DNA from: Robertkochia solimangrovi
GTDB lineage: Bacteria > Bacteroidota > Bacteroidia > Flavobacteriales > Flavobacteriaceae
Length of the DNA stretch: 64,000 bases
NCBI RefSeq assembly: GCF_007279655.1
Contig: NZ_QKWN01000014.1
Coordinates: 1-64,000, forward strand
Reading direction: 5' to 3'
Shown one piece after another: positions 26,132 through 36,025 of this stretch. The notes under the pieces are model-generated. The model saw nothing but the letters and a program-made list of their open reading frames with translations, had not been told where the DNA came from and did not search any database. How positions within the stretch are numbered: the first letter of the stretch is position 1; the number at the start of each line of letters is the position of its first letter. Made by a program: the position numbers and the translations under genes.

Positions 26132-27196
26132 TTAATACATTGCGACGCTTCCGACGAGATAGGCGGTGATAATTATCGATGCTAAAATAAAAAAAATAGT
26201 GTTTAAAGCGGTAAATTTAACAATAGTTTTCAATCTGCCCTGGCCGTAAAACCGTCGCATAGCCTTGTAAAGGTAAAATCCAAACCCCAGGATCATAAAG
26301 AATTCAAAATCAATGTTGATGATTAATTCTATCAGCGACCCGATGAGCAGCAGCAGAAATAACATGGTTAAGGTATGGAATCCGAAAATGAGGTGGTCCA
26401 TGTAATTAAAATCATGCCGGATGTAGAACAGCCATATGAAGAGGGCGAAGCAAGGCATGAAAAGAAAGAGTAAAAACGGAACTCTTGAAATGACCTGGTT
26501 CATAAAGGTGCCGGGTTGTTTTACCACATGGAAAAAACTTTGACCAAGGTTGTAGGAGAATCTATTTTCCCAATTTGAAGCCAGTTGTAAAGAGTCCTTT
26601 GTCTGGGTGTAGTCAAAATGTTTTCCTCGCATCATCGCTTTGTAGAAATATTTCGACTTTGCTGAGATGCGTTCCATTCTAGACTTATTGATCGTATCCG
26701 GAAAAACCAATGCTGTTTCTTTTCCTGTGAATGACATCGGCAATTTCAGATTTTCAGATTTATTGATCGAGTCAATGACCCGCTGTTCTTGTTCTGAAAG
26801 CTTTTTGTCTAATCGGAGGTTGTAATCCAGGTTTGAGAGGTTGTTCTGTGAGGTGAAAATCAAAAAGTACAATATAGAAAGACTTAAGAGGAAGCGAAAT
26901 GGATTGGTATAGCGGGCTCTTTTGCCTCTTATGTATTCTTCGGTGATCTTTCCGGGCTTCAGACATAGCGCCAGCAGGGTTCGGTGGAGTTTTGAGTCGT
27001 AAGAAATCAGGCTGGAAAATAACTCATCCAGCATATCTTTGAAGGATAGCCGGGTCGGCTCGGTCTTTTGACCGCAGATGCGGCAAAATTTGTCCTCAGG
27101 ATCAAGAGGGTGTTCACAGTTCAGGCAAAAATTAGATTTGCTTTGCGGTATTGCAGGGAGTGTTTCCTCAATTTTCCTGGGGTTCTTTTCAGACAT
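26132..27196 (-). CDS. DUF3667-type zinc-ribbon membrane protein
   Basis: A 354-residue protein with an N-terminal zinc ribbon, CLNCEHPLDPEDKFCRICG, a conserved block (LLALCLKPGKITEEYIRGKRARYTNP is the core, interrupted here by none of the usual gaps), and about five membrane helices (FRFLLSLSILYFLIF, VPFLLFLFMPCFALFIWLF, LTMLFLLLLIGSLIELI and two at the C-terminus). I recognise it as DUF3667, common in Bacteroidota and of unknown function. It lies between the T9SS plug gene (13 bases) and apaG (4 bases). Confidence 0.85.
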   Translation of the reverse strand: MSEKNPRKIEETLPAIPQSKSNFCLNCEHPLDPEDKFCRICGQKTEPTRLSFKDMLDELFSSLISYDSKLHRTLLALCLKPGKITEEYIRGKRARYTNPFRFLLSLSILYFLIFTSQNNLSNLDYNLRLDKKLSEQEQRVIDSINKSENLKLPMSFTGKETALVFPDTINKSRMERISAKSKYFYKAMMRGKHFDYTQTKDSLQLASNWENRFSYNLGQSFFHVVKQPGTFMNQVISRVPFLLFLFMPCFALFIWLFYIRHDFNYMDHLIFGFHTLTMLFLLLLIGSLIELIINIDFEFFMILGFGFYLYKAMRRFYGQGRLKTIVKFTALNTIFFILASIIITAYLVGSVAMY

Positions 27197-27209
27197 TATA
27201 GTGGTTGGC

Positions 27210-28466
27210 TTAGTTAGAAATGTTCAGGGAAGACGCGCTGCCTAACCCGATTACACTGTCGTAAAGATCGCCGAATTTGCGATAATATACAACAACCAGG
27301 TATTCATTCTCGGTTTCCCAGTGATCGCCTGATATCCGGCCTGTATTTACGATGCCGTTCCTGTCGCGGGTTACGAACTTGTAATTGTATACCCCTTGCT
27401 TTAACAGGATAGCGGTATTGAGTGTTCCGGTATCGGGATTATAGGTGAGTTTATTCTCTTCCTGTAATTCATAGTTATTGAACTTGCCGTAAACATATAC
27501 TTCGTTCAGATCCAGTGTGGGTTCGTACGCCAGTGAGAATCTTACGAACGTATAATCAGCCTCATTGCTGCCATCACTTTCGAAAGTATCGAAGGTCTGA
27601 ATCGAATAATCGCCATTGATGTCACTGAAATAGGTGTAATCTTTATATTGGCGGATCTCGTTGGTGTAGAGGTAGTGATTGTATCTGTTTTTGAGTTCTA
27701 CTTTCGCGATACTATTCTGGGCAACGCGGACTTCTTTTGTGTCAAAAAAGTAATATTCATTGCCTCCCGGAAATGCAGTGGCCATATCATATTTATAAAG
27801 GAGTTGTTCTCCGGAGATGAATTGCGGTGCTATATTGTAAATGGCTGTTTTAAAATTGCTGTTCTGTAAAAGGCAGAGCTTTACTTCGTTTTGAGGATTG
27901 ATAAGTTGAAAGTCTCCACTGTTTATAGTTATTTCAAGCCGTTGATGTGTATTTATGTAATTAAAATCACGTGTTCTTTTTAGTGCGATTCCCGCAGCGA
28001 CGGCATCTGAATATACGATGAATCTTCTGGAGAACACGAGATTGTCCTGGGAGTCGAATATCTTAAGAATATGATTTCCTGTGATCTTCAATCGTGTTGA
28101 TCTGTTCGGGATCTCAAGGGTATAGTGTGTGTACGGCTGCAGTGTTGCCAGAGAATTTCTGTAAGTGATGATGCGCTGGTTGTCTAAACCGTTGAGGTAC
28201 TGTGTTTTCATGATCTTAGAGGGGGTCCAGTCATAATTGCAGTGCTCGATACGGTAATAGTAGTTGGCTTCGTCGGCATAGAGGTCATCAAAAGTAAGGG
28301 TGATTTGCTCGCCGATTTTAACAATTGGAAACTGTGCATAATTTGAACTTCCCGTAAAAATTACGCTTTTTATATTTTCCGGCGGAGCGATCTCTTCCTG
28401 TATCTGTGCCTGTGTGAAAAATACGGTTAAACTGAAAAAGGCTGTAAACCAACGATTTAATTTCAT
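27210..28466 (-). CDS. type IX secretion system plug protein (former DUF5103)
   Basis: A 418-residue periplasmic or outer-membrane-associated protein. Plug seals the lateral opening of the SprA translocon when no PorV is bound, as shown for the Flavobacterium johnsoniae complex. Features are a signal peptide (MKLNRWFTAFFSLTVFFTQAQ), NIKSVIFTG, the YYRIEHCNYDWTPS block and beta-sandwich domains ending with LNLNEVYVYG-like and HWETENEYLVVVYYR segments. The start at 28466 is chosen because a promoter element lies between it and the longer in-frame start. First gene of a three-gene unit. Confidence 0.85.
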   Translation of the reverse strand: MKLNRWFTAFFSLTVFFTQAQIQEEIAPPENIKSVIFTGSSNYAQFPIVKIGEQITLTFDDLYADEANYYYRIEHCNYDWTPSKIMKTQYLNGLDNQRIITYRNSLATLQPYTHYTLEIPNRSTRLKITGNHILKIFDSQDNLVFSRRFIVYSDAVAAGIALKRTRDFNYINTHQRLEITINSGDFQLINPQNEVKLCLLQNSNFKTAIYNIAPQFISGEQLLYKYDMATAFPGGNEYYFFDTKEVRVAQNSIAKVELKNRYNHYLYTNEIRQYKDYTYFSDINGDYSIQTFDTFESDGSNEADYTFVRFSLAYEPTLDLNEVYVYGKFNNYELQEENKLTYNPDTGTLNTAILLKQGVYNYKFVTRDRNGIVNTGRISGDHWETENEYLVVVYYRKFGDLYDSVIGLGSASSLNISN

Positions 28467-28484
28467 ATGATTTCGTAAATTTAA

Positions 28485-28492
28485 CAAAAGTA
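28485..28492 (-). promoter_or_regulatory. -7 promoter element of the plug gene
   Basis: The minus strand reads TACTTTTG, an exact TAnnTTTG match, 18 bases before the ATG at 28466. It rules against the longer frame that begins at 28517. Confidence 0.6.
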
Positions 28493-28575
28493 AACATAAG
28501 AAAATACGCTGAAACACCCTTATTCAGACACGGTAAAAATAAATCTAATAATTATGTCAGCTGTGGTTTAATTAT

Positions 28576-28583
28576 TAAATTTG
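28576..28583 (+). promoter_or_regulatory. -7 promoter element of the nqr operon
   Basis: TAAATTTG, an exact TAnnTTTG match, lies 42 bases before the nqrA ATG. The divergent plug promoter is about 85 bases away. Confidence 0.6.
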
Positions 28584-28625
28584 CACGAATTTTTAAGTTA
28601 AATAACTTTCATTTACATAGATAGC

Positions 28626-29966
28626 ATGTCAAACGACATTAAGATTAGAAAAGGCTTAGATATTAAGCTGAAAGGTGAAGCAGAAAAAACTATTTCTGAT
28701 GCGCCCAGATCTAAGAATTTCGCTATTAAACCTACCGATTTTCACGGAGTTACCCCTAAGATGGTAGTCAAGGAAGGCGAAACTGTAAAAGCCGGTGATA
28801 TCCTCTTTTTTTCCAAGTACAGTGACAAGGTGAAGTTTGTTTCTCCTGTTAGTGGAAAGCTGGCTGAGATCAGAAGGGGAGCCAAACGTAAAATTTTGGA
28901 GGTGATAATTGAAGCAGATGCTACCGATACCTATAAGGAGTTCGGTAAAAAGAATGCTGCTGCGATGTCGCCTGAAGAGGTTAAGGAATTCTTATTAGAA
29001 AGTGGTTGCTGGCCATTCATCAAACAAAGACCTTACGACATTATTGCGAACCCTGAAGATCAGCCAAAGGCTATTTTCGTTTCCGCACTGAACACAGCTC
29101 CGCTAACTGCGGATGTTGAATTTATCCTGCAGAATCGTCTGGAGGACTTTCAGGCCGGAATCGATGCCTTGTCAAAGCTGACCTCTGGTAAAACCCATGT
29201 GTCTGTTGAAGCAGGATCTTCTGCGATCAGCGGCGTTAAAGGGGTCGAGGTTCACCGTGTAAGCGGTCCTCATCCTGCGGGTAATGTCGGAGTGCAAATT
29301 CATCATGTTGATCCGATCAATGCCGGAGAACGTGTGTGGGTTGTTGGTCCTGAGGATGTGGCGATCATAGGTTCCCTGTTCAATACCGGGAAAATGGATC
29401 AGACAAGAGTGGTTGCCGTTGCCGGAACTGCTGCACCAAAACAACAATATTTCCGTGTTAAGATCGGTTCAGGAATGAGCGATCTTCTGGGAGAAATTCC
29501 GGTGAGTACACGAATCATTAGCGGAGATGTATTAACCGGTAATCAAGTGAGCAATCATGGTTATTTAGGGTATTACGATAACACAGTGACCCTTATTCCT
29601 GAAGGAAAGAACTTCCGTATGTTCGGCTGGATGCCATTTATCGACAACCATATTCCTAGTATGTCGAAAACCTCTCTTTCTTTCCTTTTTCCAAATAAAA
29701 AATACGAAGTGGATACCAATCTTAACGGAGAGGTGCGTGCTCTTGTTGTAACCGGAGAGATGGAAAAAGTTATGCCGATCGATGTTTATCCTATGCAATT
29801 GCTGAAGGAATGTCTTGCCCAGAATATCGAAAAGATGGAAAATCTGGGGATCTATGAAGTCGCTCCCGAAGATTTTGCATTGATCGATTATACGAATACT
29901 TCAAAAATTGAAGCACAGTCCATTGTCAGAGAGGCTCTGGACCTGATGATTAAAGAGGTAGGTTAA
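28626..29966 (+). CDS. nqrA: Na+-translocating NADH:quinone reductase subunit A
   Basis: A 446-residue cytoplasmic subunit of the sodium-pumping NADH dehydrogenase, which oxidises NADH, reduces quinone and drives sodium out. Family features are IRKGLDIKLKGEA at the N-terminus, the barrel-sandwich KPTDFHGVTPKMVVKEGE, and VHRVSGPHPAGNVGVQIHH in the middle. First gene of nqrABCDEF, with a promoter element 42 bases upstream and nqrB 11 bases downstream. Confidence 0.97.
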   Translation: MSNDIKIRKGLDIKLKGEAEKTISDAPRSKNFAIKPTDFHGVTPKMVVKEGETVKAGDILFFSKYSDKVKFVSPVSGKLAEIRRGAKRKILEVIIEADATDTYKEFGKKNAAAMSPEEVKEFLLESGCWPFIKQRPYDIIANPEDQPKAIFVSALNTAPLTADVEFILQNRLEDFQAGIDALSKLTSGKTHVSVEAGSSAISGVKGVEVHRVSGPHPAGNVGVQIHHVDPINAGERVWVVGPEDVAIIGSLFNTGKMDQTRVVAVAGTAAPKQQYFRVKIGSGMSDLLGEIPVSTRIISGDVLTGNQVSNHGYLGYYDNTVTLIPEGKNFRMFGWMPFIDNHIPSMSKTSLSFLFPNKKYEVDTNLNGEVRALVVTGEMEKVMPIDVYPMQLLKECLAQNIEKMENLGIYEVAPEDFALIDYTNTSKIEAQSIVREALDLMIKEVG

Positions 29967-29977
29967 TATATTTAGCT

Positions 29978-31135
29978 ATGAGTTTTTTAAGAAAGAAATT
30001 AGATCAAATAAAAAAGCCTTTTAATAAAGGAGAAAAGTGGGAGAAATTCGCTCCTGCTTTTAATGCGTTCGACACTTTTTTGTTCGTTCCAGACCATACG
30101 ACTAAAAAGGGAGCGCATATCCGTGATGCGATCGATCTGAAGCGTACCATGATTACCGTGGTACTGGCTTTGGTTCCGGCGCTTATTTACGGAATCTACA
30201 ATACCGGATACCAACATTTTCATCAGTTGGGTGAAACCTTCACTTTTATGGATGCATTCCTGCACGGTGCATGGAAGATCGTTCCGATGATCGTCGTATC
30301 CTATGCAGTAGGTTTGGGTATTGAGTTTATTTTTGCTATTTATCGCGGTCACGAAGTCAACGAGGGTTATCTGGTAACGGGATTACTTATCCCGATGATC
30401 ATGCCGGTAGATATACCGTTATGGATGGTTGCAGTTTCTGTTGCATTTGCCGTTCTTATCGGAAAGGAAGCCTTCGGGGGTACGGGAATGAATATTCTTA
30501 ACCCGGCACTGATGGCCCGTGCTTTTGCATTCTTTGCATATCCTACTTATATGTCGGGTAACAAAGTATGGGTTTCGGATGCATCGACCATCGACGCTAT
30601 TTCCGGGGAAACCATTCTGGGGACACTGGCGCACGGAAAACCCGTTGAGCATGATATGTGGAGTATGTTTGCAGGTTCTATTCCGGGATCTATCGGAGAG
30701 ACCTCTACGTTATGGATCCTTGTCGGTGCAGCTATTCTGATCCTTACCGGAATCGGGAGCTGGAGAATTATGGTGAGCGGTGTTATCGGAGGTGCTATTG
30801 CGGGTCTTTTATTCAACCTGTGGAGTGCTAACGGACTTATGGCTTTCCCTTGGTATCAGCATCTGCTGGTAGGTGGATTCGCTTTCGGTCTTGTTTTCAT
30901 GGCAACCGATCCTGTTTCTGCTGCGCAAACCACAAAAGGTAAGTGGATTTACGGACTCCTTATCGGATTCTTTTGTATCGTGATCAGGGTCTTCAACCCG
31001 GCTTACCCGGAAGGGGTGATGCTGGCGATCCTGCTTATGAACGTATTCGCTCCGACCATCGATCATTATGTGATCTCAGCCAATATTAAAAAGAGAAAAA
31101 AACGTTTAGCTTCAGCTACAGTTAAATCAGCTTAA
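29978..31135 (+). CDS. nqrB: Na+-translocating NADH:quinone reductase subunit B
   Basis: A 385-residue integral membrane subunit carrying a covalently bound FMN and riboflavin, and forming part of the sodium path. About ten hydrophobic segments are visible. The segment at residues 233-244, GSIPGSIGETST, is where the threonine that receives FMN is expected; ApbE (encoded downstream) makes this phosphoester bond. The conserved GGTGMNILNPALMARAF segment supports the family. nqrC starts 2 bases after the stop. Confidence 0.97.
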   Translation: MSFLRKKLDQIKKPFNKGEKWEKFAPAFNAFDTFLFVPDHTTKKGAHIRDAIDLKRTMITVVLALVPALIYGIYNTGYQHFHQLGETFTFMDAFLHGAWKIVPMIVVSYAVGLGIEFIFAIYRGHEVNEGYLVTGLLIPMIMPVDIPLWMVAVSVAFAVLIGKEAFGGTGMNILNPALMARAFAFFAYPTYMSGNKVWVSDASTIDAISGETILGTLAHGKPVEHDMWSMFAGSIPGSIGETSTLWILVGAAILILTGIGSWRIMVSGVIGGAIAGLLFNLWSANGLMAFPWYQHLLVGGFAFGLVFMATDPVSAAQTTKGKWIYGLLIGFFCIVIRVFNPAYPEGVMLAILLMNVFAPTIDHYVISANIKKRKKRLASATVKSA

Positions 31136-31137
31136 TC

Positions 31138-31863
31138 ATGAACAGAGACAGTAACGCATATACGTTTTTATTTGCAGCGATCATGGTTCTGGTCGTGGCA
31201 GCAGCCCTGTCATTTGCAGCAGTGTCACTACAGCCGATGCAAAATGAGAACATCAGAAAAGAAAAAATGCAAAATATCCTGCATACAATCGGTGTTGAAA
31301 CCGAGCGTGATCAGGCAGGTGAAGAATTTGAGAAATATATAACCGAACAAGTCGCTTTGACCTCAACCGGAGATGTTGATCCGAATGTGAATGCTTTTGA
31401 GATCGATCTTACCAAAGAGATCAAAAAACCGATCGAAGAGCAACGTTTTCCTTTGTTCATTGCGGATGTTAATGGTGAACATTATTACATTATTCCTTTG
31501 AGAGGTGCCGGTCTATGGGATGCTATCTGGGGATATATCTCTCTTAAAAATGATGTCAATACCGTTAAGGGAGCGATCTTTGATCATAAAGGAGAGACTC
31601 CGGGTCTTGGTGCTGAGATCACTCAGTCCTGGTTCCAACAGCGTTTCGAAGATGAGAAGATCTTTGATCAGTCTGGAAATTTTGTCGGGGTAACCGTTCA
31701 AAAAGGATATTCAGGAGGAAATAATAAGGATGATAATGCAGTTGATGCAATTTCAGGTGCAACCATTACCGGAGACGGGGTTACTAAAATGATCCATGAC
31801 CGTATTCAATACTATCTTCCTTACCTGGAAAAACAGAATGTTAACGTAGCATTAAATAAATAA
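31138..31863 (+). CDS. nqrC: Na+-translocating NADH:quinone reductase subunit C
   Basis: A 241-residue subunit with one N-terminal membrane helix and a periplasmic FMN-binding domain. The flavinylation motif is [13 protein letters not shown], with the second Thr of SGAT-x-T expected to carry [20 protein letters not shown] and [14 protein letters not shown] are family hallmarks. It is tightly packed between nqrB and nqrD, with gaps of 2 bases on each side. Confidence 0.97.
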   Translation: MNRDSNAYTFLFAAIMVLVVAAALSFAAVSLQPMQNENIRKEKMQNILHTIGVETERDQAGEEFEKYITEQVALTSTGDVDPNVNAFEIDLTKEIKKPIEEQRFPLFIADVNGEHYYIIPLRGAGLWDAIWGYISLKNDVNTVKGAIFDHKGETPGLGAEITQSWFQQRFEDEKIFDQSGNFVGVTVQKGYSGGNNKDDNAVDAISGATITGDGVTKMIHDRIQYYLPYLEKQNVNVALNK

Positions 31864-31865
31864 TT

Positions 31866-32588
31866 ATGGCCGATTTAAAAGAAAAAAAGGAAAATAAGCC
31901 TGTTGTGCTCTTTGTTTCTGAAGAAAAGGAGCCGCTGTTTTCCAAGAAGAACAGAAAATTACTGACCGATCCGCTGAATGACGATAACCCGATCACCGTT
32001 CAGGTACTTGGTATCTGTTCAGCACTTGCGATCACCGTTCAGTTGAAACCGGCCATAGTTATGGCGCTGGCGGTAATGGCAGTACTGGCTTTCAGTAATA
32101 TGATCATTTCGCTTATACGTAACCTGATCCCTAACCGGATCCGTATCATCGTTCAGCTGGTAGTTGTTGCTGCACTGGTAATTCTTGTTGACCAGGTATT
32201 AAAGGCATTTGCTTATGATGTTAGTAAGCAGCTCTCAGTATTTGTCGGACTTATCATTACGAACTGTATCGTGATGGGACGTCTTGAGGCTTTTGCTCTT
32301 GGTAACGGTGTATGGAAATCATTCCTCGATGGAATCGGTAATGCAGCCGGATACGGACTTATCCTTGTGATCGTGGCATTCTTCAGAGAATTACTGGGTT
32401 CTGGAAAACTATTCGGTTTTGAAGTACTCGGACATAAAGGTGCTACACTCGCAGAGTCTACCGGACTCTATGCGTTAGGATATGAAAACAACGGACTCAT
32501 GCTTCTTTCGCCTGCTGCGTTACTTACAGTAGGGGTGTTGATCTGGGTACAGCGTTCCAGAAACAGAAAACTAATCGAAAAACACTAA
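31866..32588 (+). CDS. nqrD: Na+-translocating NADH:quinone reductase subunit D
   Basis: A 240-residue, six-helix membrane subunit. Together with NqrE it holds the intramembrane iron centre; the ligand cysteines are seen in [11 protein letters not shown] and ITNCIVMGR. Compared with the usual length of about 210, it has an N-terminal cytoplasmic extension of about 30 residues rich in Lys and Glu ([14 protein letters not shown]). Confidence 0.96.
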   Translation: MADLKEKKENKPVVLFVSEEKEPLFSKKNRKLLTDPLNDDNPITVQVLGICSALAITVQLKPAIVMALAVMAVLAFSNMIISLIRNLIPNRIRIIVQLVVVAALVILVDQVLKAFAYDVSKQLSVFVGLIITNCIVMGRLEAFALGNGVWKSFLDGIGNAAGYGLILVIVAFFRELLGSGKLFGFEVLGHKGATLAESTGLYALGYENNGLMLLSPAALLTVGVLIWVQRSRNRKLIEKH

Positions 32589-32615
32589 GCCCCGCGCTTA
32601 TTAAAATTCAGATAA

Positions 32616-33230
32616 ATGGAATACGTAAATCTATTTGTAAGAAGTATTTTTATTGAGAACATGGTGTTCGCATACTTCCTCGGTATGTGTTCTTACCTGG
32701 CAGTTTCCAAAACTGTAAAAACTGCGGTTGGACTTGGTGCAGCGGTAATCTTTGTACTTGCGATTACCGTACCTATAAACTACTGGCTCGATAATTATTT
32801 ATTGCGTCCGGGTGCACTCAAATGGTTGAGTCCGGAATACGCAGATATTGATCTATCCTTCCTTAGCTTTATCATGTTCATTGCGGTAATCGCATCTATG
32901 GTTCAGCTGGTGGAAATGGTGGTGGAGAAATTTGCACCTGCACTTTATGGTGCATTGGGTATTTTCCTTCCACTTATTGCAGTAAACTGTGCGATCCTTG
33001 GTGGTTCTCTGTTCATGCAGCAAAAAGACTTTGCTAATGTGGGTGAGGCAGCTACCTATGGTCTTGGATCAGGAATCGGTTGGTTCCTTGCTATCCTCGC
33101 CATCGCAGCTATTAGAGAGAAAATTGCTTATTCTAACGTTCCTGCTCCTTTGAGAGGACTTGGGATTACCTTTATCATAACAGGACTTATGGCTTTAGGA
33201 TTCATGAGTTTCATGGGAATCAAATTATAA
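32616..33230 (+). CDS. nqrE: Na+-translocating NADH:quinone reductase subunit E
   Basis: A 204-residue membrane subunit paralogous to NqrD, with opposite topology. The iron-ligand cysteines are in [13 protein letters not shown] and AVNCAILGG. Six hydrophobic helices span the length. The gap of 27 bases to nqrD and 19 to nqrF keeps it within the operon. Confidence 0.96.
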   Translation: MEYVNLFVRSIFIENMVFAYFLGMCSYLAVSKTVKTAVGLGAAVIFVLAITVPINYWLDNYLLRPGALKWLSPEYADIDLSFLSFIMFIAVIASMVQLVEMVVEKFAPALYGALGIFLPLIAVNCAILGGSLFMQQKDFANVGEAATYGLGSGIGWFLAILAIAAIREKIAYSNVPAPLRGLGITFIITGLMALGFMSFMGIKL

Positions 33231-33249
33231 ATTTTTATTAGCAGAGAGA

Positions 33250-34542
33250 ATGAATTATACAGTAATCATTGCAAGTTTAGTAGTTTTTCTACTCCTAATA
33301 TTTGTACTCGTAGCGATCCTTCTCGGAGCCAAGGCAAAACTTGTACCTTCCGGACCAGTGACGCTAAAGATCAACGGTGAGAAAGATTTAGAAGTATCTT
33401 CAGGAGGAACACTGCTTTCGACACTTGGAGATAAAAAAATATTCCTTCCTTCAGCATGTGGTGGAGGTGGAACCTGTATACAATGTAAATGTATCGTTAC
33501 CGCTGGTGGAGGACAAATTCTTCCAACAGAAGAGCCTCACTTTACCAGAAAGGAAATTTCAGAAGGATGGCGTCTTGGATGTCAGGTAAAGGTTAAGCAG
33601 GACATGGTGATTGAGGTTCCTGAGGAGGTATTTGGTGTTAAGAAATGGACTGCGGAAGTGGTTCGTAATTATAACGTTGCTTCCTTTATCAAGGAATTCG
33701 TAGTACGTATTCCTGAGGATATGGATTATCAGGCAGGTGGATATATTCAGATCGAGATCCCACCTTGTGAGATCAAGTATGCTGATATCGATATCACTGC
33801 ACACCCAGAAGAACATGAAGATCCTAAGAAATTCCAGATGGAATGGGATAAGTTTAATCTGTGGCCACTGGTAATGAAAAACAGTGAAACAGTTGAACGC
33901 GCTTATTCGATGGCTTCTTATCCTGCAGAAGGACGTGATATCATGTTGAACGTTCGTATTGCTACCCCACCATGGGATCGTAATAAGAATGGTTGGATGG
34001 ATGTGAATCCTGGTATTGCTTCGTCTTATATCTTTAGTCGTAAGGCTGGTGATAAAGTAGTTATTTCAGGTCCTTATGGTGAATTCTTCATCAATCCTAG
34101 TGATTCTGAAATGCTATATGTTGGTGGTGGAGCTGGTATGGCACCAATGCGTTCGCACCTGTATCACCTATTCAAAACCCTTAAAACCGGTAGAAAGGTT
34201 ACTTACTGGTATGGTGGTCGTTCAAAACGCGAATTGTTCTATACCGAGCATTTCCGTTCACTTGAAAGAGAGTTCCCGAACTTTAAATTCTTTATAGCAT
34301 TATCTGAACCTTTAGAAGAAGATAATTGGAAAGTAAAAGACGGACTTGATGGTGCGGGTGATGGATTCGTAGGATTCGTTCACCAGGTTGTTATCGACAA
34401 CTACCTTAGCCTTCATGAAGCACCCGAGGATATCGAATTTTATTTCTGTGGACCACCACTTATGAATAAGGCAGTGGAACAGATGTGTGATGATTTCGGC
34501 GTGCCGCGTGAAAATGTTCGTTTCGACGACTTTGGAGGATAA
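33250..34542 (+). CDS. nqrF: Na+-translocating NADH:quinone reductase subunit F
   Basis: A 430-residue entry subunit that oxidises NADH. In order: one N-terminal membrane helix (VIIASLVVFLLLIFVLVAI), a plant-type 2Fe-2S ferredoxin domain with ligands in ACGGGGTCIQCKC and GCQVKV, an FAD domain with RAYSMASYPAEG, and an NADH domain with YVGGGAGMAPMRSH, ending FYFCGPPLMNKAV and DDFGG. It is followed at once by a strong terminator, which closes the structural operon. Confidence 0.97.
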   Translation: MNYTVIIASLVVFLLLIFVLVAILLGAKAKLVPSGPVTLKINGEKDLEVSSGGTLLSTLGDKKIFLPSACGGGGTCIQCKCIVTAGGGQILPTEEPHFTRKEISEGWRLGCQVKVKQDMVIEVPEEVFGVKKWTAEVVRNYNVASFIKEFVVRIPEDMDYQAGGYIQIEIPPCEIKYADIDITAHPEEHEDPKKFQMEWDKFNLWPLVMKNSETVERAYSMASYPAEGRDIMLNVRIATPPWDRNKNGWMDVNPGIASSYIFSRKAGDKVVISGPYGEFFINPSDSEMLYVGGGAGMAPMRSHLYHLFKTLKTGRKVTYWYGGRSKRELFYTEHFRSLEREFPNFKFFIALSEPLEEDNWKVKDGLDGAGDGFVGFVHQVVIDNYLSLHEAPEDIEFYFCGPPLMNKAVEQMCDDFGVPRENVRFDDFGG

Positions 34543-34561
34543 TAATCACTCAATTATATTT

Positions 34562-34591
34562 AAAAACCGACACATCAGTTGTCGGTTTTTT
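34562..34591 (+). terminator. nqr operon terminator
   Basis: AAAACCGACA / TGTCGGTTTT with a 6-base loop and a T6 run, 20 bases after the nqrF stop. The next gene starts only 18 bases later, so read-through may still feed it. Confidence 0.85.
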
Positions 34592-34608
34592 GTTTTAATT
34601 TGTACCCG

Positions 34609-34965
34609 ATGAATGAATTAACGGAACAGGAATTGCACAATCTGGCCATGAATATCGTAGGAAAGGACCTGGAGAAGCAGGGCTTTGAGTTCATGGCGGT
34701 GAACAGTAAACTGAAAAAGGATCCGCAATTCGTATGCCTGAAAGATAAAAAACTTCACTTTGTAGTAGTGAAGGCGATATCATATCCCGAAAATCCGGAG
34801 GAATATGACGTGATCTATATGGAAACTATGAGGGCGCATGCTCAAAAATTCAAGGCGAGAACCTTTTATGCAGGTGTCGGACTCGCCAATGCTACTGACT
34901 TAGAAAAACCTTTAATTAAGAACCAGGACTATATTGTAAACTACAATGGGATCATTGAAATCTAA
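34609..34965 (+). CDS. small conserved protein linked to nqr and apbE
   Basis: A 118-residue soluble protein without recognisable domains. It has an amphipathic helical start (MNELTEQELHNLAMNIVGKDL) and a beta-rich middle (HFVVVKAISYPE). I recall homologues in Bacteroidota placed after nqrF and sometimes labelled as subunit F in error; it has no iron-sulfur or flavin motif. The start at 34609 is chosen over one 10 codons upstream that would lie in the terminator hairpin. Its last 20 bases overlap the start of apbE, implying translational coupling and a possible role in NQR flavin assembly (inference). Confidence 0.8.
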   Translation: MNELTEQELHNLAMNIVGKDLEKQGFEFMAVNSKLKKDPQFVCLKDKKLHFVVVKAISYPENPEEYDVIYMETMRAHAQKFKARTFYAGVGLANATDLEKPLIKNQDYIVNYNGIIEI

Positions 34966-35983
34966 CTATCAACTTGTACTTTTTAGTGCGCTCTTAGCAC
35001 TGCTTACCTCTTGTCAATCATCGGATAAATCCGGGGTGATGAAAAATGAACAGGGTTATGCTCTGGGAACCACTTATAATATTAAATATGAAGTGGATAA
35101 TGACAGTATTAATCTGAAACAGGATATCGAGGATGTATTCTATTTGGTGAATCGTTCGATGTCTACCTACCTTCCAACCTCAGATATCTCAAAGGTTAAT
35201 CGTGGTGATACCACCGTGGTTGTCGATGAATATTTTAAAGAAGTCTATCTGAAAGCAAAGGAGGTCTGGAGAAACAGTAACGGACGTTTTGATCCTACAG
35301 TAGGTGCGTTGGTCAATGCATGGGGATTCGGTCCTGAAAAGGCTGTTAATCATATGGATTCAACCAAGGTGGATAGTATTCTTGAATTTACCGGTTTCGA
35401 TAAGATCTTTCTTTCAGAGGATGATCATATCGTTAAGTCTAACCCTAAGGTCTATTTAGACTTCAATGCTTTGGCCAAAGGGTATACCATCGACCTTATC
35501 GGAAGAATGTTCGATAGCAAAGGGGTAAAGAACTATCTGATCGAATTGGGTGGTGAGATCCTGAGTAAAGGGACCAATACACAACGCGTTAAGGAATGGG
35601 TTGTGGCTATCGATAGTCCAGAGCAGGAGGATGAAAAGAGAGTGCTTATTTCCAAGGTTAAGTTGCATAACAAGGCGATGGCTACCAGTGGAAATTATAG
35701 AAAATTCAGAGTGGATAAGGAATCAGGTGATATGTATGTTCATACCATAGACCCTATTTCAGGGTATCCACAAAAAAGTAATGTATTAAGTGTTTCTGTA
35801 ATCGCCAATACCTGTATGGAGGCTGATGCCTATGCCACGGCACTTATGGTTATGCCGCTGGATAAAGCTAAAGCTCTGCTTAAGACTCAGACACAGCTCG
35901 AAGCTTATATTATCAGTGCCGATAAGGATGGTGATCTTAATGAGTACCGTACTTCAGGTTTCGAATCACTATTGTTGAAATAA
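34946..35983 (+). CDS. apbE: FAD:protein FMN transferase, lipoprotein form
   Basis: A 345-residue enzyme that splits FAD and attaches FMN to a threonine in targets such as NqrB and NqrC. The signal peptide ends in the lipobox LTSC near residue 23. ApbE motifs are MGTTYNIKYE-like ALGTTYNIKYEV, VDFNALAKGYTIDLI, IELGGEILSKG, ATSGNYRKF and HTIDPISGYP. It begins inside the 3' end of the small upstream gene (20-base overlap). The position after nqrABCDEF matches its substrate. Confidence 0.95.
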   Translation: MGSLKSNYQLVLFSALLALLTSCQSSDKSGVMKNEQGYALGTTYNIKYEVDNDSINLKQDIEDVFYLVNRSMSTYLPTSDISKVNRGDTTVVVDEYFKEVYLKAKEVWRNSNGRFDPTVGALVNAWGFGPEKAVNHMDSTKVDSILEFTGFDKIFLSEDDHIVKSNPKVYLDFNALAKGYTIDLIGRMFDSKGVKNYLIELGGEILSKGTNTQRVKEWVVAIDSPEQEDEKRVLISKVKLHNKAMATSGNYRKFRVDKESGDMYVHTIDPISGYPQKSNVLSVSVIANTCMEADAYATALMVMPLDKAKALLKTQTQLEAYIISADKDGDLNEYRTSGFESLLLK

Positions 35984-35992
35984 ACCCATTAG

Positions 35993-36025
35993 AAATTGCC
36001 GTAGACCCAGTGCCTGCGGCAATTT
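35993..36025. terminator. terminator between apbE and the methyltransferase gene
   Basis: AAATTGCCG / CGGCAATTT, a 9-bp stem with a 15-base loop, lies between converging genes and overlaps the stop codon of the leftward gene. The T tracts are short, so it is weaker than the others here. Confidence 0.55.
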
